From assembly GCA_963705835.1 (NCBI GenBank), contig CAVPLC010000069.1, positions 82,087 to 146,086 on the forward strand: 64,000 nucleotides of DNA. Direction: 5' to 3'. Both the position numbers and the translations under genes were made by a program. Below, one piece after another: positions 11,855-20,553 of this stretch. Source of the DNA: Palsa-504 sp963705835. GTDB taxonomy: Bacteria; Actinomycetota; Actinomycetes; Streptosporangiales; Streptosporangiaceae. Below the pieces are notes generated by a model, which worked only from the letters and a program-made list of their open reading frames with translations, did not search any database and was not told the origin of the DNA. The stretch's first letter is position 1. Each line of letters starts with the position of its first letter.

Positions 11855-12806
11855 CTAAGTAGCCCAGGTCCGGGTCGACCTGGCCGACGAGTTCCCGGCC
11901 TGCCTTGAGGCGCCGGACGTTCTCGGCGATCCGGTCGGCCAGCAGCGGCCGGGTCATCTCCTCGGTATCGGCGGTGTGCGGTGTGATCAGGCAGTTCGGC
12001 AGGTAGAAGAGGGGGTGGCCCGAGGGCAGCGGTTCCGGATCCGTGACGTCCAGCGCCGCGCCGCCGATCTGGCCGGCGCGCAGGGCGTCCGTCAGGGCTC
12101 CGGTATCGACCAGGCCGCCACGGGCCACATTGACCAGCCAGCTGCCTGATCCCATCGCGGCCAGTTCGGCCCGGCCGATCAGGCCGCGGGTCTGCGGCGT
12201 GAGGGCCAGGGTGAGCACGACGGCCAGCGCGCCGGGCAGGGCCTCGGCCAGCCGGTCCGAGCCGATCGTCTCGGCGGCGCCGGGTACCGGCTCGGGCCGG
12301 CGGCGGACGACCGTCACCCGGGCGCGGAACGGCTCGAGCAGGCGCAGCAGCACCGTGGCGATGCCGCCGCCGCCCACCACGGTGACCGGCTGATCGAACA
12401 GGCTCACGCCGCCCGGCTCGCCCCAGGACCGGGCCTCGGCACGGATCTTCAGCTGGCGGAGGCCCGCGAGCAGCAGTAGCAGGGCGTGCTCGGCGACCGG
12501 CTCGGCGAACGCGCCCTTGGCCGACGTCCAGCGCCGCTCGTGGTCGATGACGCCGCCCTCGACCGCCCGCTCTATGCCGGCCTGCGGCAGCTGCACCCAG
12601 GAGATCCCTGGCTGGCTGGCCAGGGTGGCGCGCAGGCTGTCCATGGCCGACCCGTCCGTCCAGACCAGGCCCGTGGGCTCCTGGTCCAGGGTGACCGGCT
12701 CGCCGCCGCCGCGGCGGATGGCCTCGGCGGCCCAGCCGGCCGGCGCAGGTCCGACGGCGATGCGGGGCGCGGTGCCGCCGTCCGAGCCGTCCGTGTCGGC
12801 GAACAT
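11855..12806 (-). CDS. D-isomer-specific 2-hydroxyacid dehydrogenase
   Basis: About 316 residues from ATG 12806. The NAD-binding loop is VTVVGGGGIATVLLRLLEPF; catalytic residues are Arg in NVARGGLVDT, Glu in DVTDPEPLPSGHPLF and His in LITPHTADTEEM. It would reduce or oxidise a 2-keto/2-hydroxy acid with NAD(P)H. The reading frame continues to 11316 without a stop, but family similarity ends at DPDLGY; removing one T at 11857-11858 makes the next codon TAG (11855-11857), so I place the end there. The substrate is unknown. Confidence 0.8.
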
Positions 12807-12852
12807 CGCCACCACCCCTTCGACGCGGTCCAGGGCGAGCGCGGCCTCCTGG

Positions 12853-12884
12853 CCGCCGCGCGCGACAATAACCGTAACGCGCGG
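12853..12884. repeat. 32-bp direct repeat, copy 1
   Basis: It matches 13431-13462 at 30 of 32 positions, with core CGACAATAACCGTA. It lies ~50 bp upstream of the dehydrogenase start codon, so it might carry promoter or operator sequence. The two copies bracket the cupin remnant. Confidence 0.75.
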
Positions 12885-13177
12885 TCGAGGTCCACTCGGT
12901 CGTGGCGCGGCGGGGACGAGGAAATCACCAGGAACTCGAGCGCTTCCGGCGACTGGTTGCACAGCTGGTGGGGTGCGGCCGCGGGAATGTGCACGGCATC
13001 GCCGGGCCGGAGGATCTCGTCGTGATCATCGAACCGGACCGTGCCGACGCCGTGCAGGATGTAGTAAAGCTGCTCCACGGAGCCGTGCAGATGACGCCGT
13101 TCGGCGCTGCCTAAGTTTCTATGTATAGAGGAGCGGTCTGCCTCAGCCCGCTGACGCCCAGCATCAACACACGTCAC
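12881..13177 (-). pseudogene. Cupin-domain protein, short or remnant
   Basis: The frame encodes a single cupin barrel: ERRHLHGSVEQLYYILHGVG holds motif 1 (His-X-His...Glu) and RPGDAVHIPAAAPHQLCNQS holds motif 2 with the third His. Family proteins usually have 20-40 more residues before motif 1; here only a weak GTG at 13177 is available, without a Shine-Dalgarno sequence, and the end is undefined because the frame runs on into the next gene. The metal ligands are intact, so it may still fold. It lies directly before the dehydrogenase and between two 32-bp direct repeats. Confidence 0.5.
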
Positions 13178-13600
13178 AATTGCGTGGAGGATCCGGGCTC
13201 CGTGGTGGTTTTGGTGGACTATAGACCCCCTGCCGGCTGCTCCACGAAGCCTGAATCCACCACGGAAAGTTGCGCAGAACGCACCACGCCGCGCGATACG
13301 CACCAGGCTCGAGCCAGCCACGGTACCGACGCGGGGCCGGGGCATGGTCAGGGCGCTTGAAGGCGCGGCCTTCTGGCTGGGGCCGCCCAGCCCGAACAGC
13401 GCGTCCGCGTCCAGGTTGACGGTGCACTCGCCGCCGCACGCGACAATAACCGTACCGCGCGGCCACGGGGCGCCGTTCCGCTCCGATTCCCCGGGAGACC
13501 GCTTAGCTGCGGCGGCGGATGTGGTAGGTCGCCTGCTCCTGGTTCTGGGCACAGAGCGTGAGGAACCCGGGTCCGTTCGGGCCTGGGAGGCACGCAGGGG
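13178..13600. other. Non-coding or decayed stretch
   Basis: No frame here has family features. It holds the second 32-bp repeat, a 10-bp inverted repeat (13199-13208 with 13257-13266, arms TCCGTGGTGG), and two GAACCCNNNTCCGTTCGG-like sequences at ~13562 and ~13611. Confidence 0.5.
13431..13462. repeat. 32-bp direct repeat, copy 2
   Basis: Second copy of the sequence at 12853-12884 (two mismatches), 578 bp away. The DNA around it has no convincing gene, so the segment 13,180-13,600 looks like duplication or rearrangement debris. Confidence 0.75.
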
Positions 13601-14488
13601 CTAGCGGGACGAACCCAGATCCGTTCGGTCAAAAAATGAATTTATGGTTTTACTGAATTCGCCGGGCTGCTCGGCGAAGCAAAGGTGAGACGCATCCTCG
13701 ATGGTCTTTAGCTGCGACCCGGCGATGCGCTTGTGCATATCCTCCAGGTGGCCCGGGGTGCATTCGTCGTAACGGCCGCCGATCAGCAGGGTGGGAACCT
13801 TGATCTCGGCCAGGCGGTCCATGATGTCCCAGGTCTTGAGCGTGCCGGTCACGGTGAACTCGCTCGGGCCGTTCATCGTGTTGTAGACCACGTAGCCGGC
13901 CTCGGCGAAGGAGCGCTCGAAGCCGGCCGGCCACGGATTCATGCGGCAGACGTGCTTGCGGTAGAAGCCGAGGATGGCGGCCTGGTACTCGGGGCAGGCG
14001 GTGGTCCCGGCGGCCTCGTGCTCGCGGATCACCTGCCTGGTCTCGGGCGGCTCTTCTTGCAGCAGCTGCTCGCAGTCGGCGACCCAGCGGATCATGCTGG
14101 CCGGGCTGCCGCACAGGGTCAGGCTCTCCAGGTCCGGCTGGCGGTCCAGCACGTACTGCATGGCCAGCATGCCGCCCCAGGAGCTGCCGAACAGGTGCAG
14201 GCGCTCCAGGCCGAACGCCGCCCGCACCTGGGCGACCTCTTCCACGAAGCGCTCCACGGTCCACAGGCTGACGTCATCGGGACGGTCGGACTTCCCGCAG
14301 CCCAGCTGGTCGTAGAAGATGACCCGGCGCCGGTCGGCCAGCGCTTCAAGCGGTTCCAGGTAGTTGTGGGTGAAGCCGGGGCCGCCGTGCAGGCACAGCA
14401 GCGGCACCCGGCCGTCGGCCGACTCGCCGACGGCGCGGAACCAGACCCGGCCGCCCGGGACCTCGATGTAGCCCTCTTCCTCGGTCAT
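13601..14488 (-). CDS. Proline iminopeptidase-family alpha/beta hydrolase
   Basis: 295 residues starting at ATG 14488. Features are the oxyanion-hole motif LLCLHGGPGFTHNYLE, the YDQLGCGKSD loop, nucleophile elbow GSSWGGMLA (Ser ~108), acid in GGRYDECTP, and catalytic His in EDASHLCFAEQP. This is the tricorn-interacting-factor F1/proline iminopeptidase group, which removes N-terminal residues from small peptides or hydrolyses related amides in the cytoplasm. It follows an amino-acid permease gene on the same strand with overlapping frames, so the pair probably imports and hydrolyses a peptide or amide. A dispersed CCGAACGG element lies at its 3' end. Confidence 0.88.
   Translation of the reverse strand: MTEEEGYIEVPGGRVWFRAVGESADGRVPLLCLHGGPGFTHNYLEPLEALADRRRVIFYDQLGCGKSDRPDDVSLWTVERFVEEVAQVRAAFGLERLHLFGSSWGGMLAMQYVLDRQPDLESLTLCGSPASMIRWVADCEQLLQEEPPETRQVIREHEAAGTTACPEYQAAILGFYRKHVCRMNPWPAGFERSFAEAGYVVYNTMNGPSEFTVTGTLKTWDIMDRLAEIKVPTLLIGGRYDECTPGHLEDMHKRIAGSQLKTIEDASHLCFAEQPGEFSKTINSFFDRTDLGSSR
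13608..13638 (-). repeat. Dispersed intergenic element, copy b
   Basis: Minus strand reads CATTTTTTGACCGAACGGAT then CTGGG, overlapping the last codons of the hydrolase. It is the most divergent of the five copies. Confidence 0.5.
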
Positions 14489-15995
14489 GAGGTCTCCCGC
14501 TCGCCACCGGCTCGGCGGCGGGCATGGCCTTGTCGTCGAAGACCTGCTTCATCTCCGGCAGCCGGGCCGGATGCCTGGCGTACAGGTAGGCCAGCACGAC
14601 GATGCCGATCACGAACCAGATACCGATGGCCAGGCCTGCCTCGCTAGAGGGGTAGGTGAGCGGGGTGACGAACTTCAGGAACGAGTGCCCGATCCCGAGC
14701 GCGGTGAGGAACGCCGGGATGAACGCGACGATGCCGACGACGGGGATCACCAGGTGCAGCAGCCAGTTGAACTCCGAGCGCTGCCGCCGCAGGTAGAACA
14801 TGATGCAGGACAGGTTGAACACCATGTAGATGGCGATCATCACCCCGGTCAAGATGGTGGCCAGGAACACGAAGGCCGTGGTGGGGCCGAAGTGCAGCGC
14901 GATGGGCAGGCCGACGGCCAGCGTGACCACCAGCTGGACGAATACGCCGACGTACGGGGACCGCCACCTGGGATGGAGCCTGGCCAGCGGGGAAGGCAGC
15001 AGCCCGATCCTGGCCATGGCGAACCAGGTGCGGGTGGTGGCCAGCGTGCCGGCGTTGCCGTTGGCGAAGGTGGAGTTCAAGATGGCGAAGAAGGCCACCA
15101 CCCAGCCGATTCCCCACACGTCGCGGGCCAGCTGGATCCACGGGCTGCCGCCGCCCAGGGCGCCGAAGTTCACGTACCTGCTGGGACCGTAGTACACGTC
15201 GCCCGCATAGGTGGTGAAGACGTAGAACAGCCCGATGACCAGGCACGACATCACCACTGCGATCCCTATGGTCCGGCGCGGGTTGCGCGCCTCCTCGGCC
15301 AGCGGGGCGGAGGCCTCGAAGCCGATGAAGGCGAGGATCGTGTAGATGGAGCCGGCGGCGATGCCGCTGAAGCCCTTGTAACTCGTGATCGTCGCGTAGT
15401 GCAGGGTGAAGACGCTGCCGGTGTTGGCCGAGCCGGCCTTGGCCACCAGCCAGATGGCCAGGGCGACGAACACCACGATCTCGAACGTGCCAAGGATCGT
15501 GCCGGCCCTGGCGCTGACTTTGATACCGCGGTAGTTCAGGGCGGCGATGAGCACCGAGGCGACGATCATGAAGATGACCCAGGTGGTGGTGAACGGCCAG
15601 CCGAACTCGCTGTTGGTGATCGAGCCGATCAGGTATCCGCACAAGATCATGGTGATCGGCCCGATCAGCGCCTCGACGAGCGCGTACCCCCAGCCGACCA
15701 GGAACCCGAGCGCGGGGTGGATCGCCTCGGCGGGGTAGGTGTAGATGCTTCCGGCGCTGGGCAGGTGCTTGGCCAGCTGGCCGATCGAACTCGCGACCAG
15801 GAGGCACGCGACCAGGGCCAGCAGCACGGCCAGCGGCAGCGCGCCGCCCGCGTAGGTGGCGCCGGCCGCGATCGACAGCGCGACCGCGCCCGCCGGGGCC
15901 ATGGAGGTGACCGACTGGAAGAGGACCTCGCGCAGCCCGATGGCTCCGCGGGCCAGGGTCCTGGGGTTGGTGGGGTTGGTGCCGGTGTTGGCCAT
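14346..15995 (-). CDS. APC superfamily amino acid permease
   Basis: The permease starts at ATG 15995 behind GGGAGAG. It has about twelve hydrophobic segments and the APC signature helix SVTSMAPAGAVALSIAAGA near the N-terminus; the LAFIGFEASAPLAEEARNPRRT motif of helix 6 is characteristic of amino-acid/polyamine transporters. The recognisable protein ends near residue 500 (VFDDKAMPAAEP). The last ~47 codons overlap the hydrolase in another frame and look non-native; a one-base slip near 14,490-14,520 would give a stop that overlaps the hydrolase ATG as ATGA. Expected role is proton-coupled uptake of amino acids or amines. Confidence 0.85.
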   Translation of the reverse strand: MANTGTNPTNPRTLARGAIGLREVLFQSVTSMAPAGAVALSIAAGATYAGGALPLAVLLALVACLLVASSIGQLAKHLPSAGSIYTYPAEAIHPALGFLVGWGYALVEALIGPITMILCGYLIGSITNSEFGWPFTTTWVIFMIVASVLIAALNYRGIKVSARAGTILGTFEIVVFVALAIWLVAKAGSANTGSVFTLHYATITSYKGFSGIAAGSIYTILAFIGFEASAPLAEEARNPRRTIGIAVVMSCLVIGLFYVFTTYAGDVYYGPSRYVNFGALGGGSPWIQLARDVWGIGWVVAFFAILNSTFANGNAGTLATTRTWFAMARIGLLPSPLARLHPRWRSPYVGVFVQLVVTLAVGLPIALHFGPTTAFVFLATILTGVMIAIYMVFNLSCIMFYLRRQRSEFNWLLHLVIPVVGIVAFIPAFLTALGIGHSFLKFVTPLTYPSSEAGLAIGIWFVIGIVVLAYLYARHPARLPEMKQVFDDKAMPAAEPVASGRPHDRGRGLHRGPGRPGLVPRRRRVGRRPGAAAVPARRPRLHPQLPGTA

Positions 15996-16084
15996 GACGC
16001 TCTCCCTTCGCTCACTACCTAAGGTAATAAAACTGACCATAAAGATCTAGAAGGGACTGACGTGCCTGAAGTTGCGCGGCGGTC

Positions 16085-16142
16085 CGGGGGTTCGCGGTCG
16101 CGGGGGGTTCGCGGTCCCCGCGGGGTTCGCGGTCCGGGGGCC
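16085..16142. repeat. Imperfect tandem repeat (about 18 bp, three copies)
   Basis: GGGGTTCGCGGTC recurs three times with CG-rich spacers in the gap between the divergent permease and pspA genes. No coding reading is credible. Confidence 0.6.
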
Positions 16143-16225
16143 GGTTGCTCGGGGAGCTTGAGAGCCTGAACAGCTGGCCTCACCACTCCCACCGGCCCCT
16201 CAGGTACCTGGACGCAGTCAGTGAG

Positions 16226-16263
16226 AGTGACTCTCTGCCCGATAGATCGGGCAGAGAGTCACT
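16226..16263. repeat. Perfect 18-bp inverted repeat with 2-bp spacer
   Basis: Arms 16226-16243 and 16246-16263 are exactly complementary: AGTGACTCTCTGCCCGAT and its reverse complement. It stands alone between two divergent genes, about 126 bp upstream of pspA, so it cannot be a terminator for either annotated neighbour. No T-run follows it. It could be an operator, a hairpin in a longer pspA leader, or the terminator of an unseen small transcript. Confidence 0.85.
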
Positions 16264-16389
16264 TTCATTGGTTTGAAATCAAGGGCCTGGCCGCGGCGCT
16301 GGGTGGGGTCGGCGGTCGGGGACGGGGCGGGGCGGCTAGATTTGCCGCATAACAGCGGGCCGTCACCGTTGACTAAGGAGCAGATCGAC

Positions 16390-17118
16390 ATGTCTCTCTT
16401 CCAAAGGGCTCACGACGTCCTCGCGGCCAAGGCCAACAAGGCGCTCGACGCCGCAGAAAAGCCCGACGAAATGCTCGACCTGTCCTACGAGCAGATGCTC
16501 GATCAGCTCACCAAGGTGCGTCAGGCCCTGGTGTCGGTCGCCGCGTCGCGCAAGCAGCTCGAACTGCAGGAGCAGCAGCTTCAGCACTCAGTGGACCACC
16601 TGCAGGACCAGGCCAAGCAGGCCCTGTCGATCGGCCGGGAGGACCTGGCCCGGGAGGCGCTGTCCCGCAAGGCCGCGGCCCAGGCCCAGATCGACGGCCT
16701 CGAGCCCCAGCACCAGCAGCTCACCGAGCAAGAGGCCAAGCTCGAGCAGACCCTGGCGGCGCTGCAGGACCGGGTCAACCACTTCCGCACCCAGAAGGAG
16801 ACGCTGAAGGCCGAGTACACCGCGGCGAGCGCGGTGAGTTCGGTGAACGAGAGCGTGGCGGGGATCTCGGGCACGCTGTCCGACTCCGGCGCCGAGCTGG
16901 CGCGGGCCCAGGACAAGATCGCCCAGATGCAGGCCCGGGCGGGCGCCCTGGACGAGTTGCTGCAGTCCGGGGTGCTGGAGGACGTCGGCGGCAACACCGA
17001 CGACATCCAAAAGGAACTCGATCAAGCCGGAACAGATGCGGACGTCGACAGTGAGCTCGCCGCGCTCAAGGCGCAGATCGGGCCGGGCAGCTCACCGCCG
17101 GAGCTGACCAGCGGCTGA
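16390..17118 (+). CDS. pspA: PspA/IM30 family membrane-stress protein
   Basis: 242 residues from ATG 16390 with an AAGGAG Shine-Dalgarno 9 bp upstream. The N-terminal amphipathic helix (MSLFQRAHDVLAAKANKALD) and the long coiled coil (EQMLDQLTKVRQALVSVAAS through QDRVNHFRTQKETLKAEYTA) are typical of PspA/Vipp1, an ESCRT-III-like protein that polymerises on the inner face of the membrane and protects it under stress. The acidic C-terminal tail DIQKELDQAGTDADVDSELA is usual in actinomycetes. The 18-bp palindrome at 16226-16263 lies in its upstream region and may control it. Confidence 0.9.
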   Translation: MSLFQRAHDVLAAKANKALDAAEKPDEMLDLSYEQMLDQLTKVRQALVSVAASRKQLELQEQQLQHSVDHLQDQAKQALSIGREDLAREALSRKAAAQAQIDGLEPQHQQLTEQEAKLEQTLAALQDRVNHFRTQKETLKAEYTAASAVSSVNESVAGISGTLSDSGAELARAQDKIAQMQARAGALDELLQSGVLEDVGGNTDDIQKELDQAGTDADVDSELAALKAQIGPGSSPPELTSG

Positions 17119-17415
17119 CGGCGGCTGGCCCGAGGGACGGTAGCGGGTCGGCCGCGGGCAGTAGCGGGCCGACCGCGGATCGGTTGCGGCTGGCCTCGCC
17201 ACGGGTAGCGCTGGCCCGGCTGGCCTGCGGACTTGCCTCAAGGCAACCAAATTCACTGGTACATCTTTTCCAGACTGTCCTGATGCGTTACGATTACCCA
17301 GAGTCAACACATCGCGACCCTTAGCTAGCCCGACAGAAGGCGACAAAGTCCTTCAGGGCACGATCCGTTCTCAGTCCCGGACCGGGGCCGAGCTACCGAC
17401 ATCCAAGGAGTGCGA

Positions 17416-18198
17416 ATGCTACGACGATGGTGCATTCTCCTCGCCATGCTGGCCGTAACGGTCGGCACGGCCCTCACCGCGACCAGCGCGTCGGCCGCAT
17501 CGACCAGCGGGTGGAGATTCTCTCCCGGCGGGCCGGCTCACCTGGTGGGCCACGGCGCCTTCGGCGGCCTCCGGCACCAGGCAGAGAGTACGAACTGGTC
17601 CGGATACGCGGCGACGACGGGGACCTACACCAGCGTCTCGGCCACGTGGGTGCAGCCGGCCGGCATCTGCAGCCGGGGCGACCAGTACGCCGCATTCTGG
17701 GTCGGCCTCGACGGCTACAGCAGCAGCACGGTGGAGCAGACGGGCAGTGAGGTCGACTGCATCGGGCGCACCGCGCAGTACTACGCCTGGTATGAGATGT
17801 ATCCGGGCCCGTCGGAGAACTACTCGAACACGGTCAAGGCCGGGGACACGTTCAACGCCTCGGTCACCTATAACAACAACAACACCTACACCCTCACCAT
17901 CGCCGACGTCACGCAGGGCTGGAAGCAGAGCACCACGCAGACCCTGGCCGGAGCGTCCCGCTCCTCCGCCGAGGTCATCGTCGAGGCGCCGTGCTGCACG
18001 TTCTTCGGCGGCATCCTGCCGCTGACGGACTTCGGCTCGATGAGCTTCTCGCAGTCGGACGCCAACGGCAGCGCCATCGGCAACGCCGGCGGGGTGACCC
18101 AGATCGTGATGGTCGACAACCGCGGGCTGGACAAGGACTCCATCACGTCGCTCAGCGGCGGAACGAGTTTCGGCGCGACCTGGCTGCGCAGCAACTAG
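17416..18198 (+). CDS. Secreted G1 (eqolisin) family glutamic endopeptidase
   Basis: 260 residues; ATG 17416 follows AAGGAG at 17405-17410. A Sec signal peptide (RRWCILLAMLAVTVGTALTA, cut near ASAASA) precedes a beta-sandwich with the G1 features: STNWSGYAATTGTYTSVSAT, the catalytic Gln in STVEQTGSEVDC and the catalytic Glu in SSAEVIVEAPCC. Members are acid-acting glutamic proteases; the bacterial ones are secreted by soil actinomycetes. It stands alone, with a strong hairpin terminator after the stop. Confidence 0.9.
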   Translation: MLRRWCILLAMLAVTVGTALTATSASAASTSGWRFSPGGPAHLVGHGAFGGLRHQAESTNWSGYAATTGTYTSVSATWVQPAGICSRGDQYAAFWVGLDGYSSSTVEQTGSEVDCIGRTAQYYAWYEMYPGPSENYSNTVKAGDTFNASVTYNNNNTYTLTIADVTQGWKQSTTQTLAGASRSSAEVIVEAPCCTFFGGILPLTDFGSMSFSQSDANGSAIGNAGGVTQIVMVDNRGLDKDSITSLSGGTSFGATWLRSN

Positions 18199-18214
18199 GG
18201 CCCGATCGTTCGTT

Positions 18215-18249
18215 GCTGGCCCGGCCGCCCTCGCGATGGCCGGGCCAGC
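18215..18249 (+). terminator. Hairpin terminator after the G1 peptidase gene
   Basis: A perfect 12-bp stem (GCTGGCCCGGCC at 18215-18226 with its complement at 18238-18249) and an 11-nt loop starts 16 bp after the stop codon. There is no U-tract, as is usual for actinomycete terminators. Confidence 0.7.
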
Positions 18250-18638
18250 GTTCGGTTCTGCGCCGGCGGCGGGCCGCGCAGCAGGCGGACGAGGCGGGAT
18301 GCCGGTCCGTACCGGCCGACCGGCGCGAGTGGGAGTGGGCGGGCGCGCCGCCGGCCACGACAATGTGGTGTAACGGGCCCCGGCTAAAGGCCCTGATAAG
18401 GCCCGGTTAAGCGGTTCACCCGACCGGGCGGCGGGTTATGGTCCCCGGAGTCAGGGCGGGCTGCTGCACGTGCGTAACGGTTGTCGCTTTAGCTCCCATT
18501 TGCCGCTAATCGGCACTACTGTATGAACTGGCTTGCGGCGGCCGGCTATTGCGGCCATGCGGGTCCCGCCCGGCGCCGCGATCCGTGCTATCTGATCTTC
18601 CTGCGATTCGGTACAAGCTGGCCGAGGTAAGACAGTAG
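18250..18638. other. Intergenic region before the kinase gene
   Basis: About 390 bp without a credible gene. The stretch is less GC-rich at 18,480-18,610 and probably holds the kinase promoter, but no clear -35/-10 pair can be fixed. Confidence 0.4.
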
Positions 18639-20525
18639 GTGGGGGTGACCAGTTTGGCTGTGCTGCAGGCTGGCGATCCGCAGCGGGTGGGACCCTACGT
18701 GCTGCTGGGCAGGCTCGGCAGCGGAGGCATGGGGCGGGTCTACCTGGCGCGGTCACCAGGCGGGCGCCAGGTGGCCGTGAAGGTGATCCGCCCGCAACTC
18801 GCGGAGGACGCCGGCTTCCGGGCCAGGTTCGCGCGGGAAGTGGCCGCGGCCCGCAAGGTCGGCGGGCTGTTCACCGCGCAGGTGGTGGACGCCGACCTGG
18901 ATGGCCCGGTGCCCTGGCTCGTCACCGCGTACGTGCCGGGAGCGCCGCTGTCCGAGGCCGTGGAGCAGCAGGGACCGCTGCCGACCGCCACGGTGCTGGC
19001 GCTGGCCGCGGGTCTGGCCGAGGGGCTGAACGCGATTCACGCGGCGGGCGTCATCCACCGTGACCTGAAGCCCTCGAACGTCCTGCTGGCCCCGGACGGT
19101 CCGCGGATCATCGATTTCGGTATCTCGTCGGCCGCGGGAGCCACCTCGCTGACCGGCACCGGCCTGATGATCGGCTCGCCGGGCTTTATGTCACCGGAGC
19201 AGGCCGAGGGGATGACGGTCGGGCCATCCAGCGACATCTTCAGCCTCGCGGGCGTGCTCACCTTCGCTTCGAGGGGCGAAGGGCCGTTCGGCAGCGGGGA
19301 CACGGCCGCGCTGCTCTACCGCGTGGTGCACGGCACGCCGAACCTGGACCAGATCCCGGAAAGAATCCGGCCGCTGATCATCCGGTGCCTGTCCAGGGAC
19401 CCCGGAGCCCGGCCCACGGCGGCCGAGTTCCTCACCGACCTGACCGAGGTGTACCCGTCGGCCGCCGACCTGACGGACTGGCTTCCGCCCCGGATCCTGG
19501 AGTTGTCCACTCAGCGGGCGGGCGAGGCCGGGGTGCACCCGCCCACCACTGCTGGTGCGGTTGGTGCCGCAGCCGCGACGGGATCCGTGACTGGCGGGGA
19601 GCGTGTGGCCGGTGAGGAGCCCGGGATCAGCGGTAGCGCGTGGCCCGAGGCGACGCAGACGTCCATGGCGCGGACTCCGCCGCCGCCGACGGCCACCCCA
19701 GGACCGCAGCCGTATCAGCGGCCTGTGGGTTACCAGGGGCCCGTCGGGTACCAGGCCCCCGCAGACTATCCAGAGCCCAAGGGATACCTGGGAGGGGGTA
19801 TGCAGGCACCCGGGGGCGTGCAGACGCCGGGGGGCGCCCAACAGGCTCCTCCCCCGCTGCCGTACCCCGCTCAGCCTTCTTATCCGGGTCAGCCGGGGCC
19901 GCAGGGCAACCAGTGGTACATGCCGGGCATGCCCCCGGTCACGCAGCGGCGACGGCCGCGGTGGCCGTGGGTAGTGGGTGCGGCGGTGGTATGCGTGGCG
20001 GTCATCGTCGCCCTGGTTGTCGGGCTGGGCGGCTCCAGTCATCCCGCGGCTCAGGCGGGACACATCCCGAGCCCGCGGCCGAGCGCGACGGCGCCGACCG
20101 CCACTCCCACGCCCACCGTCGGGAACTTGCAGCTGGCCCAGCTCCAGGTGGGCGACTGCCTGACCGGCGCCAACATGGAACTCAACACCAGCAACCCGTG
20201 GCCGAAGCTGACGTCGGCCGTCCCATGCAGCCAGTCGCATACCGCGGAGGTGTTCTTCGCGGATGACGCTTTCTGGCCGAAGAACGGCTCGTTCCCGGGC
20301 TCGAGCGCCATCACCAAGGCCGGGGACGCGGGGTGCAACAGCGCATTCCGGTCCTACGTCGGAATCGCGTATTCCAAGTCCATCTACACGTGGACCAATA
20401 TCATCCCGGATGCTTCGACATGGCCCTCAGGAGACCGCGGCCTGCACTGCGTCGCCTATTACTCCACGTCCAAACACCCGGGCGGCGCAACTCTCAGCGG
20501 CTCCATAAAGGGTTCCCGCAAGTAA
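18639..20525 (+). CDS. Membrane-anchored serine/threonine protein kinase (PknB-like kinase domain)
   Basis: 628 residues. Kinase domain ~19-290: glycine loop LGSGGMGRVY, ATP-binding Lys in VAVKVIRP (K48), catalytic loop HRDLKPSNVLL, DFGIS and SPEQAEG. A long Pro/Gly/Gln-rich linker (~300-440) leads to one membrane helix (WPWVVGAAVVCVAVIVALVV). The outside domain (LQVGDCLTGANM, VPCSQSHTAEVFF, GLHCVAYY) has the paired-cysteine pattern of the septum-formation/DUF4190-associated domain, not PASTA repeats. It likely senses something at the cell surface and signals inwards by phosphorylation. GTG 18639 is used; GTG 18645 is equally possible. Confidence 0.9.
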   Translation: MGVTSLAVLQAGDPQRVGPYVLLGRLGSGGMGRVYLARSPGGRQVAVKVIRPQLAEDAGFRARFAREVAAARKVGGLFTAQVVDADLDGPVPWLVTAYVPGAPLSEAVEQQGPLPTATVLALAAGLAEGLNAIHAAGVIHRDLKPSNVLLAPDGPRIIDFGISSAAGATSLTGTGLMIGSPGFMSPEQAEGMTVGPSSDIFSLAGVLTFASRGEGPFGSGDTAALLYRVVHGTPNLDQIPERIRPLIIRCLSRDPGARPTAAEFLTDLTEVYPSAADLTDWLPPRILELSTQRAGEAGVHPPTTAGAVGAAAATGSVTGGERVAGEEPGISGSAWPEATQTSMARTPPPPTATPGPQPYQRPVGYQGPVGYQAPADYPEPKGYLGGGMQAPGGVQTPGGAQQAPPPLPYPAQPSYPGQPGPQGNQWYMPGMPPVTQRRRPRWPWVVGAAVVCVAVIVALVVGLGGSSHPAAQAGHIPSPRPSATAPTATPTPTVGNLQLAQLQVGDCLTGANMELNTSNPWPKLTSAVPCSQSHTAEVFFADDAFWPKNGSFPGSSAITKAGDAGCNSAFRSYVGIAYSKSIYTWTNIIPDASTWPSGDRGLHCVAYYSTSKHPGGATLSGSIKGSRK

Positions 20526-20530
20526 CTTCG

Positions 20531-20551
20531 AGCCCGGCCACGCGTCGGGCT
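20531..20551 (+). terminator. Short hairpin between convergent kinase and DUF1707 genes
   Basis: A 6-bp stem, AGCCCG with CGGGCT and a 9-nt loop, begins 5 bp after the kinase stop and just beyond the stop of the opposite gene, so it can serve both. Confidence 0.45.
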
Positions 20552-20553
20552 GG

